64,000 nucleotides of DNA. It comes from Euptelea pleiosperma. Taxonomy: Eukaryota > Streptophyta > Magnoliopsida > Ranunculales > Eupteleaceae. The notes beneath the pieces were generated by a model. That model made no database searches. It worked only from the letters and a program-made list of their open reading frames with translations, and had not been told where the DNA came from. The stretch lies in assembly GCA_035048495.1 (NCBI GenBank), contig CM068552.1, positions 13,574,501 through 13,638,500 of the forward strand, read 5' to 3'. Position numbers and translations under genes: made by a program. Below, piece by piece: positions 23,837 to 33,924 of this stretch (its first letter is position 1; the number at the start of each line of letters is the position of its first letter).

Positions 23837-24949
23837 CAGGTACTGAAGCAGTTGGCAGCCGAGGGTCGTTTTAGAGATGATACCTCGGAGCTTAATGTTT
23901 CTGCCACCACATGTGAGACGATGACAAATGGATATTTACAAAGACGTTGGGTGTGATGGGATTTATAAGCTGTAGATAGATGTGGGGGGTTGTGTTGGCA
24001 TTTTTTTTTAGGGTTGGTCCTCACTCACTGCTTCTTCGGGCGAAGGGAATACAAGAGGACCAAGCTCAGCTCTCCGTCATGTGAAAGTTTTATTGTTTGT
24101 TGGAGATCATTAGCCAGTTTTACAGCAGTGCTTCTTGATTCTTTATTAGTTTGGTGAAAAACAGGACAGAGAAGAAGGGGGGGTCGACCACATTGTTACG
24201 CCATGTATTGTTGCAGTTGATCTCTCTATATTAATTTCTTCACAATAAGGGTAGGCATTTGCCTCCTATATGTAACAACAAAAGCAAACTCAAGAGGGTT
24301 TGATCAGTTGGGGCTTATTCTTCGCCCTGTTACCCTGTCAATATGTCTGGTCCTGCTAGCTATTGCGAAACGGCACTTTGTCAGAACAAGGTTAAGAAGT
24401 CTCAAATGCATGGTGTTGTAGGAATGGTTGGGTGGGGGGAAATGGAGCTGTGATTTGAGTTTCTGGGGATGATGGGAGGATACCAGTCTAAGTTAAAAAA
24501 AAAAAGTCTTGTTAAAAGAGTAGTGGTAGGGTGGGGATCCTCTTCAGGTGCTCTTTAGGGTTTGTATTGTAATAAACTACTTCTGTTAAAAGAGAACTAT
24601 AAGTATTGATGTTGGTATGTGCACACAATCTTTCCAGTTTTTGAGCCTTTTGAGCATAAAACCAGTAGTAGACCACTCATTGTTCTGTCACTTCAAAAAC
24701 AAGATGTCTTCCATTCTGTGTTCTTTACCTTTTTCTTTTATCACATCAATTTGCTGACTTTAGCAGGTTTGATCTCTGGTTGAGTTGGCTTTGGTAGGCT
24801 TCTTGGCAGTTTTAGGTTTGTCTTTCTCTGCTTGAAAATGACTTATTTCCATATGCCCTCCTGGATACAACTAATCAACCAACTATGACTTGCTAGTGTT
24901 TATCATCGCAACTTTTGTGAATCATGTGGGCTGCCCCCCATTATTTTAT
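23837..24949 (+). other. CESA 3' untranslated region and downstream spacer
   Basis: The sequence right after the stop is T/G-rich as in plant 3' UTRs. TTGTTTGTTGG near 24095 and TGTATTGTTGC near 24203 could be part of polyadenylation signals, but I cannot place the cleavage site. From about 24350 to 24949 there is no recognisable feature. Confidence 0.5.
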
Positions 24950-25117
24950 GGGTCGGGATTGGGGGATTTGCCTGTTTGCACTTGCCTTTTCGCTCGTGCT
25001 CTCGGCCTTGGATTTCAAGATTTCAAGAATCGAACAACGGAACTCGGAACTGTTGGATTCTCAAAATCCATGGCCGAGAGCACGTGTGCAAACAGGCGAG
25101 TCCCTCGAGCCTGGTCC
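24950..25117. mobile_element. Palindromic Mutator-type MITE, 168 bp
   Basis: The ends GGGTCGGGATTGGGGGA and GTCCCTCGAGCCTGGTCC face each other. Inside, GCCTGTTTGCAC..GCTCTCGGCC is inverted as GGCCGAGAGCACG..GCAAACAGGC. The flanks TTATTTTAT (24941-24949) and TTATTTGAT (25118-25126) agree at 8 of 9 bases. Confidence 0.75.
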
Positions 25118-25639
25118 TTATTTGATCATCATAAAAGTGCCTATAATCGGGTGGTTTTGATCATCCGATGAGGTTGGGATGATAATGATGAGATGGGGAC
25201 TGTGGGTTGATGAGGTTAACTTGAAAGTATGGAGTCAGCAGGATGCAATTGTTCACAACTTTATATGGCGAACGGATGATCTACGGCCATGGGGGGTAAG
25301 AAAAATTTAAAATAAGATTGTAAAAAGTGTTGCTGGGTATGATGATGAAAAGTAGCCGTTTGGTGCGCCAGCAAAGAAGCCAAGCTCATATAAAAAACAT
25401 GGGCACAATTAATGACCCACCCAAGTTGATGGATGGACCATTCACAGTTCTTTGACTTCATCCTGTTTTGAGAGAATTGATCCGTTGCCTTGACTTTTTT
25501 TTTGTTTTTTGTTTTCTAGGTTTCACTGTTCACTCCATTTCTCTACCCGAGGCCTTCGGTTCCCCAGATGCCAATCATTTAAAAAAGATCCAATTCTTCC
25601 ACATCGTGCAAATAATATTCAATCCAAATAACATGTGCA

Positions 25640-25876
25640 CACGATGGGTGCAAATGGGTTGATCTTAACTGTGGGAATTTGAGCAGTATTTGGGGTGCAA
25701 AGATCCAACGTCTATAAATCACTAATCAGGCTTACTTTTGGTTTGTAGGTCCACTTAGGGATTGGCCCAACATCCATACGGCCAGAGAGTCCTATAAGAG
25801 TGTGCCACATGGCTCATATTGTGTCCTGTAACCGGTGCCCGTCATTTTAGGGCGGTAACTGGAGCCCGACCCATTT
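25640..25876. mobile_element. Truncated G-box-clan MITE, right part
   Basis: It runs from ATGGGTTGATCTTAACTG through AAATCACTAATCAGG and CCACATGGCTCATATTGTG to GGAGCCCGACCC, the same right end as 26367-26761. The left arm is missing. Confidence 0.6.
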
Positions 25877-26034
25877 TAGGGAACCAACATCTATCTAGAC
25901 AACTTTTCCACATGGCGTGTGAGGAGTGGGTGAGACTTGTTTTTCTCTTTTGGGTGGTCATTTCAGTGGAGTATGGGTTGTAAATATATTTGTTTTTATA
26001 TGTGGGGTCATTTTTGGAATGAAGTAAAGATAAT

Positions 26035-26245
26035 CATGATTTTAAAAAACTGTTATAACGCCAACGCTCCAACCCCGTTATGTTATAACGGCAACTCTCC
26101 AACCCCGTTATACTAACAATAATAACAGCCGTTGACCGTTATTTACGTTTAATTGTGAAAATGACTCATTAGAGTGACTGTTATAATATTCATAATGATA
26201 ACATTACCTGCCCGTTATGCCGCTATATCGGTCCCTTTTTAAATC
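26035..26245. repeat. ATAACGG-rich element
   Basis: GTTATAACG words repeat (TTATAACGCCAACGCTCC, TTATAACGGCAACTCTCC) and the right side has CCCGTTATGCCGC..CGGTCCC, as at 31360 and 59600. Ends are diffuse. Confidence 0.5.
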
Positions 26246-26366
26246 AGTAATTGAGTGGATGCGGAATAAAAAGTCGAGGTTTTAAGTCTCAAATTTTATT
26301 TGATTCATAGGAATTTGCGGATGCGGGAGGGTTACAATCAAGTAGGGAATTTTGGGTATAAATTAT

Positions 26367-26761
26367 GGCTCAGGCTCCAGGGACCAACCTTTTTTGACTG
26401 GCTCCCGTTACAGGATACGGTATGAGTCACGTGGCACACTCTTAGAGGACTTTGACCGTATGGATGTCTGGCCAATCCGTAGTTGGACCTACAAACCAAA
26501 AATCAGCCTGATTAGTGATTTCTAGGCATTGGATTGGACTTATTTTCATCAGTTGATCTCAACTATGGTAATTTGAGCAGTATTTGAGCTACAAAGATCC
26601 AAAGGTTTGAAATCACTAATCAAGCTGATTTTTGGTTTATGTCTACCTAGGGATTGGCCAAACATCCATACGGTCAGAGTCCTCTAAGAGTGTGCTATGT
26701 GGCTCATATAGTGTCCCATAATGGGAGCCGGTAAAAAAGGCCGGTCCCTGGAGCCCGACCC
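26367..26761. mobile_element. G-box fold-back MITE with perfect 9-bp target duplication
   Basis: The ends GGCTCAGGCTCCAGGGACC and GGTCCCTGGAGCCCGACCC are inverted, and ATAAATTAT flanks both sides (26358-26366; 26762-26770). The two halves are inverted copies over most of their length (ACACTCTTAGAGGAC opposite GTCCTCTAAGAGTGT; AAAATCAGCCTGATTAGTGA opposite its inverse). CACGTG lies at 26428-26433; the mirrored site has decayed to CTATGTGG. It is the best-bounded clan member and shows Mutator-type insertion. Confidence 0.9.
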
Positions 26762-27066
26762 ATAAATTATTAGGTAAGTGTCGAAATTTGCTCATATAAA
26801 CTACAGTAGATTACATAGATCTTGGACGGCAAATTAACTGCAGTAGCAACGGTAAACCACAATTTGGTCCTGCAACAGTCAGTGGGGTATTATTATTTTG
26901 TAGAAAAATGGCAGCCCTGTTGTAAGTGAAGGAAGTGATGGTAAGTGATCTCATCATTTTTCTCAACGAACTTGAGATTTTTTAGGAAACAGGAAAAGTG
27001 ATTATTAACTTGTAGAGGAAAACCCTTCTCAGATCTTAGGCTGCTGTTGTTTCAAATTTCCATTTA

Positions 27067-27555
27067 GGGCTACGGAGAAAAAGAGTTCCGACGGTGAATA
27101 TTTAGCCAGACGAATATTATCTTGGCTAAATATTTGCTCATAGCAATATTTAACAATGTTTGGTACGTGTATGAGCTAGCTCACTTCAGCATGCTTCATT
27201 TTCTTTCAATTTGAGTGGGTCCCACATATCAAAGTAAGTCAAAAATAGGTTGGGTCAGTGCGGGAACCACATATTATGTCAAAGAATAAAAAAAAAATCA
27301 TTTTTATCTTTTTTATATATTAAAAAATTAAATTTTATTGAAAATAGTGATTTTCCGGCGAGAAAATAAAATTTTCTCACCAAAGCATAATCGGCGTGAA
27401 AATATTTTCACAGGGGGGGGGGGGGGGGCGGAGGGCAAATATGTGGGCCCGGCTAAATATTAGCCAAGGGCGGGTGGCTGCCAAACACAGCCAGGCGAAT
27501 ATTTGCGCGGCTAAATATTTTATTTGCCCGCCGCAGTGCGTTACCAAACAGGCCC
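27067..27555. mobile_element. PIF/Harbinger Tourist-like element with 16-G run
   Basis: TTA flanks both ends (27064-27066; 27556-27558). The left end GGGCTACGGAGAAAAAGAG and the right end GTTACCAAACAGGCCC belong to the family of 39358-39868. The inner arms contain GAATATTTAGCC and GGCTAAATATT words. An uninterrupted run of 16 G lies at 27413-27428. Confidence 0.8.
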
Positions 27556-27558
27556 TTA

Positions 27559-27745
27559 GGGTCTGTTTAGTACGTGAGAAAAAGAGTTCCAACAGTGAAT
27601 ATTTAGCTAGAAGAACTTTATTTATTCTAAATATTTGTGCATATCAATATTTAGCAATGTTTGGTACGTCTATGAGCTAGCTTACTTCATTTTCTTTCAA
27701 TTTGTGTGGGTACCACATATCGAAGTAAGTCAAATATTAATACCC
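27559..27745. mobile_element. 5' part of a second Tourist-like copy, abutting the first
   Basis: GGGTCTGTTTAGTACGTGAG follows the previous element's TTA directly and continues with GAATATTTAGC and TTTGGTACGTCTATGAGC as in the full copies, then stops. The right half is missing. Confidence 0.7.
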
Positions 27746-28396
27746 AAACCAATGTAGCAAAAGCACCTAGGTGATAGAGGCACATAAAGCTTAGGTCTTA
27801 ACCATTAGGATCCTAACATAAGACAACTTCTAAAACATTCTTTATAAATTACTCCTTAAATTATGTTGCAATGTGAATTGAGGCCGACGGTGTAAGTCTG
27901 TCTTCTTCTCCGCTCTTTTCTTCTTCGTTATACACAATATCTTTTTATTTTTAATCGAAGGCGCTTTCATTTTGAGTTCGCTAGGGTCCGCAATTTCAGA
28001 GTGTTTCTTATTGTTGATCGAACAGTTGAATCCTAAGGGCAAACATCCAGTGTCAGTTCAACAGCCCCCCCACAGAGTATAGAGGGTGAATCTACCTTAG
28101 GACAATGCCTTTAACACGTTCCTCAGGTCATTTTATTCTACAAATCGATAAGTCATCTCTTCATCACTTTACTGAATTTCATATATTGTTGATGTGGATT
28201 GGATCATTATGTCCTTGAGTGTTGCTTATGTCTTAATTAAAGATCCATTTGATCCAAAGGGGTAACATTGCAAGAACTAGAATAGAGGCTTGAAAAAAGG
28301 CAGACTATTATTTACTGAAATGCTTGGAAAATTCTTTGTATGATCTTTATACTTTGGTTAAAATTGTTAGAAGATTATGGGATATGCTTGAAAAAA

Positions 28397-28555
28397 ATAG
28401 GGTATTTTAGTAACACCCCCATAAAATTTGAAAGTAATTAGTAATACCCCCTTATACTTTCAAACTTTAGGATTACCCCCTTCACCTAGTTTAACAGTGG
28501 TTGGTTGACTTATAAGTTAAAACGGACTTTGAATCACACATCGTTAACAGGCGCG
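28397..28555. mobile_element. Left-half relic of the 13511-type MITE
   Basis: TAGGGTATTTTAGTAACACC, AAAGTAATTAGTAATACCCC and CACCTAGTTTAACAGTGG match one arm of 13511-13843. The opposite arm is absent. Confidence 0.65.
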
Positions 28556-28805
28556 TTCTGAAAACACCTTATTTTCTATTTCCATTTGCCGCTGTAGCTT
28601 GTTTACCTGCGTTTCTTTGAAGTCCACAAATGTTTCTCTTTTCCTCCTCCACCTGCGACTACAAGTTCTCCGCTCCCTCCTCAACCGTAACCTGCAAGTC
28701 CAAAAGGACCAAAACCCTTTCCAGGTAGTGCGAGGAAGAGCAAAAGAGCAGCAAGCGGGCACGAAGGGTTCTATCAAAAAACCAAAATGAAAATGAAAAA
28801 TTAAT

Positions 28806-28877
28806 CGCCGCTGCCGGGGATCGAACCCGGGTCACCCGCGTGACAGGCGGGAATACTTACCACTATACTACAACGAC
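28806..28877 (-). tRNA. tRNA-Asp(GUC): tRNA-Asp (anticodon GUC)
   Basis: The minus strand reads a 72-nt gene from GTCGTTG to the discriminator G at 28806. The acceptor stem GTCGTTG pairs with CAGCGGC (two G-U pairs). The anticodon stem CCCGC/GCGGG encloses C-T-GTC-A-C, with GTC at 28842-28844, and the T arm is CCGGG-TTCGATC-CCCGG. A box TAGTATAGTGG and B box GGTTCGATCCC are intact, and an A5 run on + at 28797-28801 supplies a short T tract for Pol III termination. There is no intron. The gene looks functional. Confidence 0.96.
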
Positions 28878-29180
28878 TTTCATTGATGGTTGTGTTGAAC
28901 TTATAAAATAAATAGAAATATATTTGTGGACCAGTTGCAATAGAATCTTTACTTTGTGGGGTCGTTAAATCGGGATTCAGAATCAAAATGGGACCCAGAT
29001 GGATCCAAGGATCTCGGCCTGTGATGGATTTGGGTTGGGTTCAACTGTGTTTGGGCAGATAGATCTGAGCCAGAGCTGGGTCTAGGCATTGGACTCACAA
29101 TGCCTAACTCAAAATGTGGGTCCGACTCGTATCTCTCTCCATAGGTGGGACTCGTGGGACTCAGGCATTGATTAGAATAC
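28878..29180. other. Spacer upstream of the tRNA, nothing recognised
   Basis: Repeated GATGGATCC/TGGATTTGGG and GGACTC words, but no gene or element end. Confidence 0.4.
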
Positions 29181-29189
29181 CGATCCTAA

Positions 29190-29475
29190 GGAATAAATCT
29201 TTTATGATGGATGTGTTTGATGGCCGACACATGTATAGGCCATGTGGTACAATTTTGAGACCATTGACAATATGGATGTTTTGACCATCCCTAGCTGGAT
29301 GTCTGTAATCTGTATAGAGTTCGAGCAAAACTTTGATGACAGAGTCACATACCACAGTGTGAGCCACATGGCATACCCTTAGAGACCACTGACCGTATCG
29401 ATGTTTGGCCCTTCCCTATGTGGACCTACATTCCATAAATTAGCTTGATTAGTGATTTCTAACCTTTGGTTGTTA
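29190..29475. mobile_element. G-box-clan MITE relics, two partial arms
   Basis: Pieces such as CCATTGACAATATGGATG, GAGCAAAACTTTGATGACAG and GAGCCACATGGCATACCCTT then ACCGTATCGATGTTTGGCCC show the end and left arm of the clan, ending at TTAGCTTGATTAGTGATTTC without a right arm. Confidence 0.5.
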
Positions 29476-29645
29476 ACGGGATGGGCTGGGCATAATGGGG
29501 AAGGCTCTCCTTGGGCCAGGCTTTAGCATATGGGATGGGCTTCGGCCCTTTGGGCCCAATTTTGATCTAGAGTTTAAATGAGTCAGCCTGGGCCTATTAT
29601 TCTAGAGCTACACCCATTTTTTACATCCAATTCTTACACCCGGCA

Positions 29646-29909
29646 GTGGAGCCCACATAGAGATCATGTTGGACAATCCAACCGTACATTGAATTGTCCA
29701 TACTGTGGGGACCATCCTCACAAAAAATTTCAGTCTACTTTGAAATTTCAAACCTCATGAAAAATTGACTTGAATTTAAAAGTTCCAGACCATCCAATTA
29801 TATAGTTAGCTGTGCCGAAATGGACTTATTTTTGGTGATGATGATCATCATAGCAAGGACAACATAATGTATGGTCAGATTGTTCAACATGATCTCCATG
29901 TGGGCCCGA
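29646..29909. mobile_element. Fold-back MITE, GAGCCCACATAGAGATCATG arms
   Basis: The left arm (GAGCCCACATAGAGATCATG, TTGGACAATCCAACCG) is inverted on the right (CATGATCTCCATGTGGGCCC), around a centre with TCAAACCTCATGAAAAATTG. No clear target duplication. Confidence 0.6.
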
Positions 29910-30224
29910 CCATTGGATGTGTGTTGTAACCTGGGCCTGGCTTTAGATCGCATGGAGGTGGACGACTTGGGTTGATCCTGGCCCATTAACAGCTCCAGCG
30001 AGGAGGTCAGATATTGAAAATAATCTGCTTAATTTAGAAGTACAATGCAAAAGAGAAAACGCAAAATAGAATGAAAAAAAATAACTTTTCCTAAGAAAAA
30101 AAATAATTATCTTTTTTTTATAAAAGTTGATTGTGGCACCCCCTGCTATTGGTCATCGCAGAAGTCATCCTTGGATTTATATCCAATGCAAAAACACAAC
30201 CCTGCCGGATGATCATAGTTGATC

Positions 30225-30915
30225 CGTCAGCTCTCCAAAAGCCAATTGGAGCACTCTTTTGTGCACATTGATCCCATGAAAGTTTTACCCATCCCTTGGT
30301 GGACCTACGCAACAAAAATCAGACTGATTGGTGATTTCTAGCCATTGGATTTGAGCATACTTTTATTATGGGCTTCACAAAAAGGCCTTGGGCTGGGTTT
30401 CAAGCCCATAATGAAAATGCTAGACTCCCACGGCTAAAAATCTTTAAAACATGGTTTTAAAAACGGCCATTTAAACAGTAACGCCCCAAGCGCTTTTCCT
30501 TTAAAACCATTTAAACACACTCCGATGCTTTGAATTTAACAGCCGTTTTTTGTTTTAACGGCCGTTAAAATCATTTTAACAGCCGTTAAATTCTGAAAAA
30601 AATTTGTGAAGAATGGCCGTTAAAAATGCCTTAAATTTCCATTAAATTCGAATTTTTTTTTTTAAAATTTTAAATTTCAACGTCATATTTTCCGTTAAAT
30701 TTCATGTTCTTTTCCGTTTTTCCATTTTGCCCCTGGCCATTTCAATCCGTTTTAACTGTAATGCCCCAGTCCGTTAAACCGTTAAAACGGCCTCCTTTAA
30801 ACCTTGCTTAAAATACCAATCAGGCCGATTTTTTCCGTGTAGGTCCAACAAGGGGTGGTCAAAACATTCAGAGGTCAGTGGTCCGGAAGAGTTTGCCAGG
30901 TGTCAATTTTATGGG
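30225..30915. mobile_element. CATGAATG-subfamily MITE split by an AACGG-rich element
   Basis: The left half (30225-30440) has TTGATCCCATGAAAG, CCTTGGTGGACCTACGC and GTGATTTCTAGCCATTGG. The right half (30808-30915) resumes in register with ACCAATCAGGCCGATT, then TAGGTCCAACAAGGGGTGG and CAGAGGTCAGTGG. The insertion lies where undivided copies read AAAATCACCAATCAGG. Confidence 0.65.
30442..30808 (+). mobile_element. AACGG-rich (GTTAAACGG) element nested in the 30225 MITE
   Basis: It begins CATGGTTTTAAAAACGGCC and ends GTTAAAACGGCCTCCTTTAA with CCTTG. Inside it is dominated by GTTAAA, CCGTTAAA and AACGGCC words and has no open frame. It has the same order of blocks as 51594-52010 and, inverted, 52649-53035. 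Confidence 0.65.
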
Positions 30916-31340
30916 ACCCACAATACACAACAAGTAGTTAACAAGAGCACTCTGCACCGTCGGGAAAAAAAATTCCTCGATGCCGACTCGTGAGTCGTGG
31001 CAAATTTGTAAGAGTTCACGAGTTGGGTTGACTTTTGGAGGATGGTAGGGCTTAAACAAGACTCTTCTTCTTCTTCTTTTAAGAGAGAGAGAGTTATGCT
31101 TTGTTTGGCTTAGGTGTGAAGAGAGGTGTTTGGGTGTAAGTGTAAGAAGTAAGAAATGAAAAAGCCATTGTTCCCGTCTTAGAGACAGCCTGGCCATGTT
31201 CATGACTACTGTAGAAAACATCCCCATTACATTATGAACCGTTTTAATGCTCAGAACAGTTATTTTCTGGGAAATTTTGTGAAAAAAAGCCCCTTATTTT
31301 CCTTTTATAAATTACCGCATTTTTTTTCCGTTATTTATGT
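30916..31340. other. Intergenic stretch, nothing recognised
   Basis: A TTCTTCTTCTTCTTTTAAGA run and a GA tract near 31080 are low complexity. No gene or element end. Confidence 0.4.
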
Positions 31341-31359
31341 TTGTTCCTGGTTTTTCTGT

Positions 31360-31460
31360 TTTTGCCTCTGAGCGTTATAATTTGTTATAACGGAAAAAAA
31401 GGTAACGCACCCAGTCCGTTATACCGTTATAACGGCCCCCTTTTAAACCTTGTTCTAAAC
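31360..31460 (+). repeat. ATAACGG-type repeat fragment
   Basis: TTTGTTATAACGG..GGTAACGCACCCAGTCCG and TTATACCGTTATAACGGCCC, then TTTTAAACCTTG, repeat the right-end order of the AACGG family with ATAAC in place of TTAAAC. Confidence 0.55.
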
Positions 31461-31688
31461 ACCATAAATAAAAAAAAAGAAAAGCCTAACTTCTCTCTGT
31501 GTCTCTATGTTAAGTCCCCCTTTTACCTGGCATACTCCTCTCGACAACGTCGCTTGGTTAGAGGGACCCTTTCTTTTCTTTACGTTTTGGCTTTTGATAC
31601 TTTTATAAACCACCCCAAGTCCTACTAGTAAATTAATCTACTCATCATCATCTTGATTAGTGGTTAATTTTAAATTAAACGATCGTGC

Positions 31689-31850
31689 TAATACCCCATG
31701 CTTAATCGCAAAAATAGATCCTCGGTCCACGTGTCAGTGACGGCTAAGGGTAAAACAGTCATTTGGGTATTAATAAAGTCACTTCCATGTGGACTATAGA
31801 TTTCTTTATCAATCCGATGGTCCATGGCTCGCTTAATCGGGGGGATAGCA
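31689..31850. mobile_element. Relic of the 9792-type fold-back MITE
   Basis: GCTAATACCCCATGCTTAAT..GGTCCACGTG on the left is mirrored by GGTCCATGGCTCGCTTAATC..ATAGC on the right. Confidence 0.5.
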
Positions 31851-32090
31851 ATATTTTCCCTAATTTAATTCCATCTCATGGTTATGAAGACAATGACAGC
31901 AAGAGAAATCAGAAAAGTAAATAATGCTCACATGGCATCACAGTAACTTGACACATGTCACAGTAGAAATCCTATACTTAATTTCCCTTATCTCAGGAAT
32001 TTTTTTTATGTGGATCCCATCTGATGTCACGGCCTAATTAGAAGTAAAAGAAAAGAGTGCTCATCCTCTTCTCCCCTAATTTGCTATTTA

Positions 32091-32229
32091 GGCTCCGTAT
32101 GGCGACCAACAAAAAGTTTTATAGAAAATTGATTTGTATGTTAGAAAGTGTTGATATAGAAAAAGTTTAATGACATTTCTGTGCAAAAATCGTTTCTTAA
32201 AAACTTATTCAAGGCAACCATACAGAGCC
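32091..32229. mobile_element. Tourist-like MITE, 139 bp, TTA duplication
   Basis: The ends GGCTCCGTATGGCGACCAAC and GGCAACCATACAGAGCC are inverted; TTA lies at 32088-32090 and 32230-32232. It is kin to 15603-15720 and to the 41-bp remnant at 7889. Confidence 0.85.
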
Positions 32230-32622
32230 TTATTTGAGACATTTATCCAAATCGGAGAACAGTTTGTGATATGATCATTTTTGCTGATCTCTATGTCTTA
32301 AGTGTTACGTTAAAACAAGGATTTATTAGGTTTTGCTAGCAATTCATACAGGAGAAAGTGGGGAAAAAAAAGGTCACATAAAAGTGTAGAATTTTTCGTG
32401 GTTCATTATTAAAAGTTACATCCACGGGTGATGACGATCGAAAATCACCACTATATGCAAATTGAACAATGTATTACCCAAAATAGAATAATATTAAAAT
32501 ACCCTTAATTAATGCCGAAAAAAATTCAAGCTGAGGGCTTCACCTTTGGACACCAAAGGAAGTGTTGTCCCCAATCTATACTCGGCGTGATTGGGCCGGG
32601 TTGGAAATTATACCGTCAAGCC

Positions 32623-32743
32623 TACGAGTACAGTAACACTAGTAGAATTCGAGACATGCCTATCAGAACTCTGCAGTTAAACGTGCTTGGATGAGAATAG
32701 TACTAGAATGGGTGACCTCCTGGGGTTCTCATGTTGCACCATC
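32623..32743 (+). pseudogene. 5S rRNA-like pseudogene
   Basis: From TATCAGAACTC (32661) through GTTAAACGTGCTTGG, GAATAGTACTAG and ATGGGTGACCTCCTGG to TCTCATGTTGCACC the sequence follows the plant 5S rRNA 3' two thirds, including the region of the internal A and C boxes. The 5' third (from about 32623) is barely recognisable, and several substitutions break 5S pairings, so a working gene is unlikely. A Cassandra-type retrotransposon LTR, which carries 5S sequence, is an alternative, but I see no primer-binding site or LTR ends. Confidence 0.75.
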
Positions 32744-32785
32744 GATTGGGTGACCTCTTGGGAAGTTCTCATGTTGCACCCTCGA
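32744..32785 (+). repeat. Tandem partial copy of the 5S 3' end
   Basis: Directly after the first pseudogene the block TGGGTGACCTCTTGGGAAGT..CTCATGTTGCACCCTCG repeats the last ~30 nt of 5S. In this copy GGGAAGT is closer to genuine 5S than in the first. Confidence 0.75.
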
Positions 32786-32828
32786 AACCGTAATTAAACT
32801 CACCCTACATGAGGATTTTTCCAAGGTT

Positions 32829-32872
32829 CATGAGAGAGAGAGAAGAGAGAGAGAGAGAGGAGAGAGAGAGTT
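32829..32872. repeat. GA microsatellite downstream of SAUR
   Basis: Interrupted (GA)n tract at the 3' side of the SAUR gene. Confidence 0.85.
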
Positions 32873-33097
32873 GTTTCTTAATTCAAATGAATATAACTAA
32901 AATCCAATCATATTACAATATCATCTCTTCCATTTTGGAGGATTACTAATCAAAGAATTGAAAATTTGTATACATAGAAGGAAAAAAAAAAACCCTGCTC
33001 TCTACAAAACAAAAACAAGAAGGCCATATGAAAACCATGGGCTTCCAAGAATTGTCAAAGAGAAAGAAGAAAAAATATATCAAAATTCCCCAAAAAA

Positions 33098-33451
33098 CTA
33101 GTTTTGAGGAGCAGGCTTTTGTGGAGGAGCATTGGCATCATAGAACTTGGAAATGAGATCCTGAAGTTCCATGTAATGAGCTGATGGATTTCTAGTCTTG
33201 AGAAGCTCCAAAAGATACTGAAACAGATCTATCTCACAAGCTATTCTCAGAGCTCCATTGTAGGAATACCCGAACTCTTCGACGGAGAGTTGAAGAAGAT
33301 TCTCAAAGAGGGGATGGTTCAGGTAATTGGCTTCTAGCTCAAACTTGCAAGGAACATCCTTCCCTACATAGACACGAACGTGACCTTCAGGGAGGTCAGA
33401 AGGAAAGCTCTTCATTCCACAGCACAAAATCTTCTTCAGAAGGCCAGACAT
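33098..33451 (-). CDS. SAUR: SAUR-family auxin-responsive protein, 117 aa, intronless
   Basis: SAUR proteins inhibit PP2C.D phosphatases and so activate plasma-membrane H+-ATPases, promoting acid growth; this is family knowledge. The sequence has the SAUR core at about residues 18-85 (DLPEGHVRVYVGKD, then LNHPLFENLL, EEFGY and GALRIACEID), a short variable N-terminus with Lys-Lys and Cys-Cys, and a C-terminal tail to residue 117. There is no intron, as usual for SAURs. The ATG at 33451 is the first that gives the family N-terminus. Upstream there is a TATA-like box at 33561-33570 but no TGTCTC auxin element in the ~400 bp before the gene, so auxin control is not evident. The exact paralogue is not assigned. 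Confidence 0.93.
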   Translation of the reverse strand: MSGLLKKILCCGMKSFPSDLPEGHVRVYVGKDVPCKFELEANYLNHPLFENLLQLSVEEFGYSYNGALRIACEIDLFQYLLELLKTRNPSAHYMELQDLISKFYDANAPPQKPAPQN

Positions 33452-33560
33452 GTTGATCGATCGATGTTCTTGTTTAATATTTGGTGTTGATCTTCTTGCT
33501 TGCTTGTTGTGGTTGTTTGTCTTGGAAATGCAACGAGTGGGATGAGGACCTTGAGGAGTA

Positions 33561-33570
33561 GATATATAGG
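33561..33570 (-). promoter_or_regulatory. TATA-like box of the SAUR gene
   Basis: The minus strand reads CCTATATATC about 115 bp upstream of the start codon, which would leave a leader of ~80 nt. A (TC)n tract lies further upstream at 33793-33815. Confidence 0.6.
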
Positions 33571-33790
33571 CAATGGGAGCGATGTATTAAAATAAGAAGA
33601 GAAGAAGGTGGAAGCCTGGAAATTAGTTGGCTGGGGGTGCAAGCCGTTAACAATAATTGGAGGCAGGTGGTCTTATTTTTTTGATTCCGCGGCTTTCTCA
33701 ATAATTCAATTGCTATGCCTCACTAGCTCATCCGTACTTCAAGTCCTTTCATATCTCCATTTTTCAACTCACTAGCCTGGCAAATGTGCA

Positions 33791-33822
<32 letters not shown>

Positions 33823-33924
33823 GCCACTTGACTATTCCCATCTACAAGATCAACCCCACCCAAATTAAATCCTAAGCAAGCATCAACCGTTAAAGTGGCA
33901 TGTATGGTGAAAGGTCCGGATAGA

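Noticed and set aside
27377..27680. Open frames across the G run
   Set aside because: They lie in a Tourist-like element and depend on the homopolymer length.
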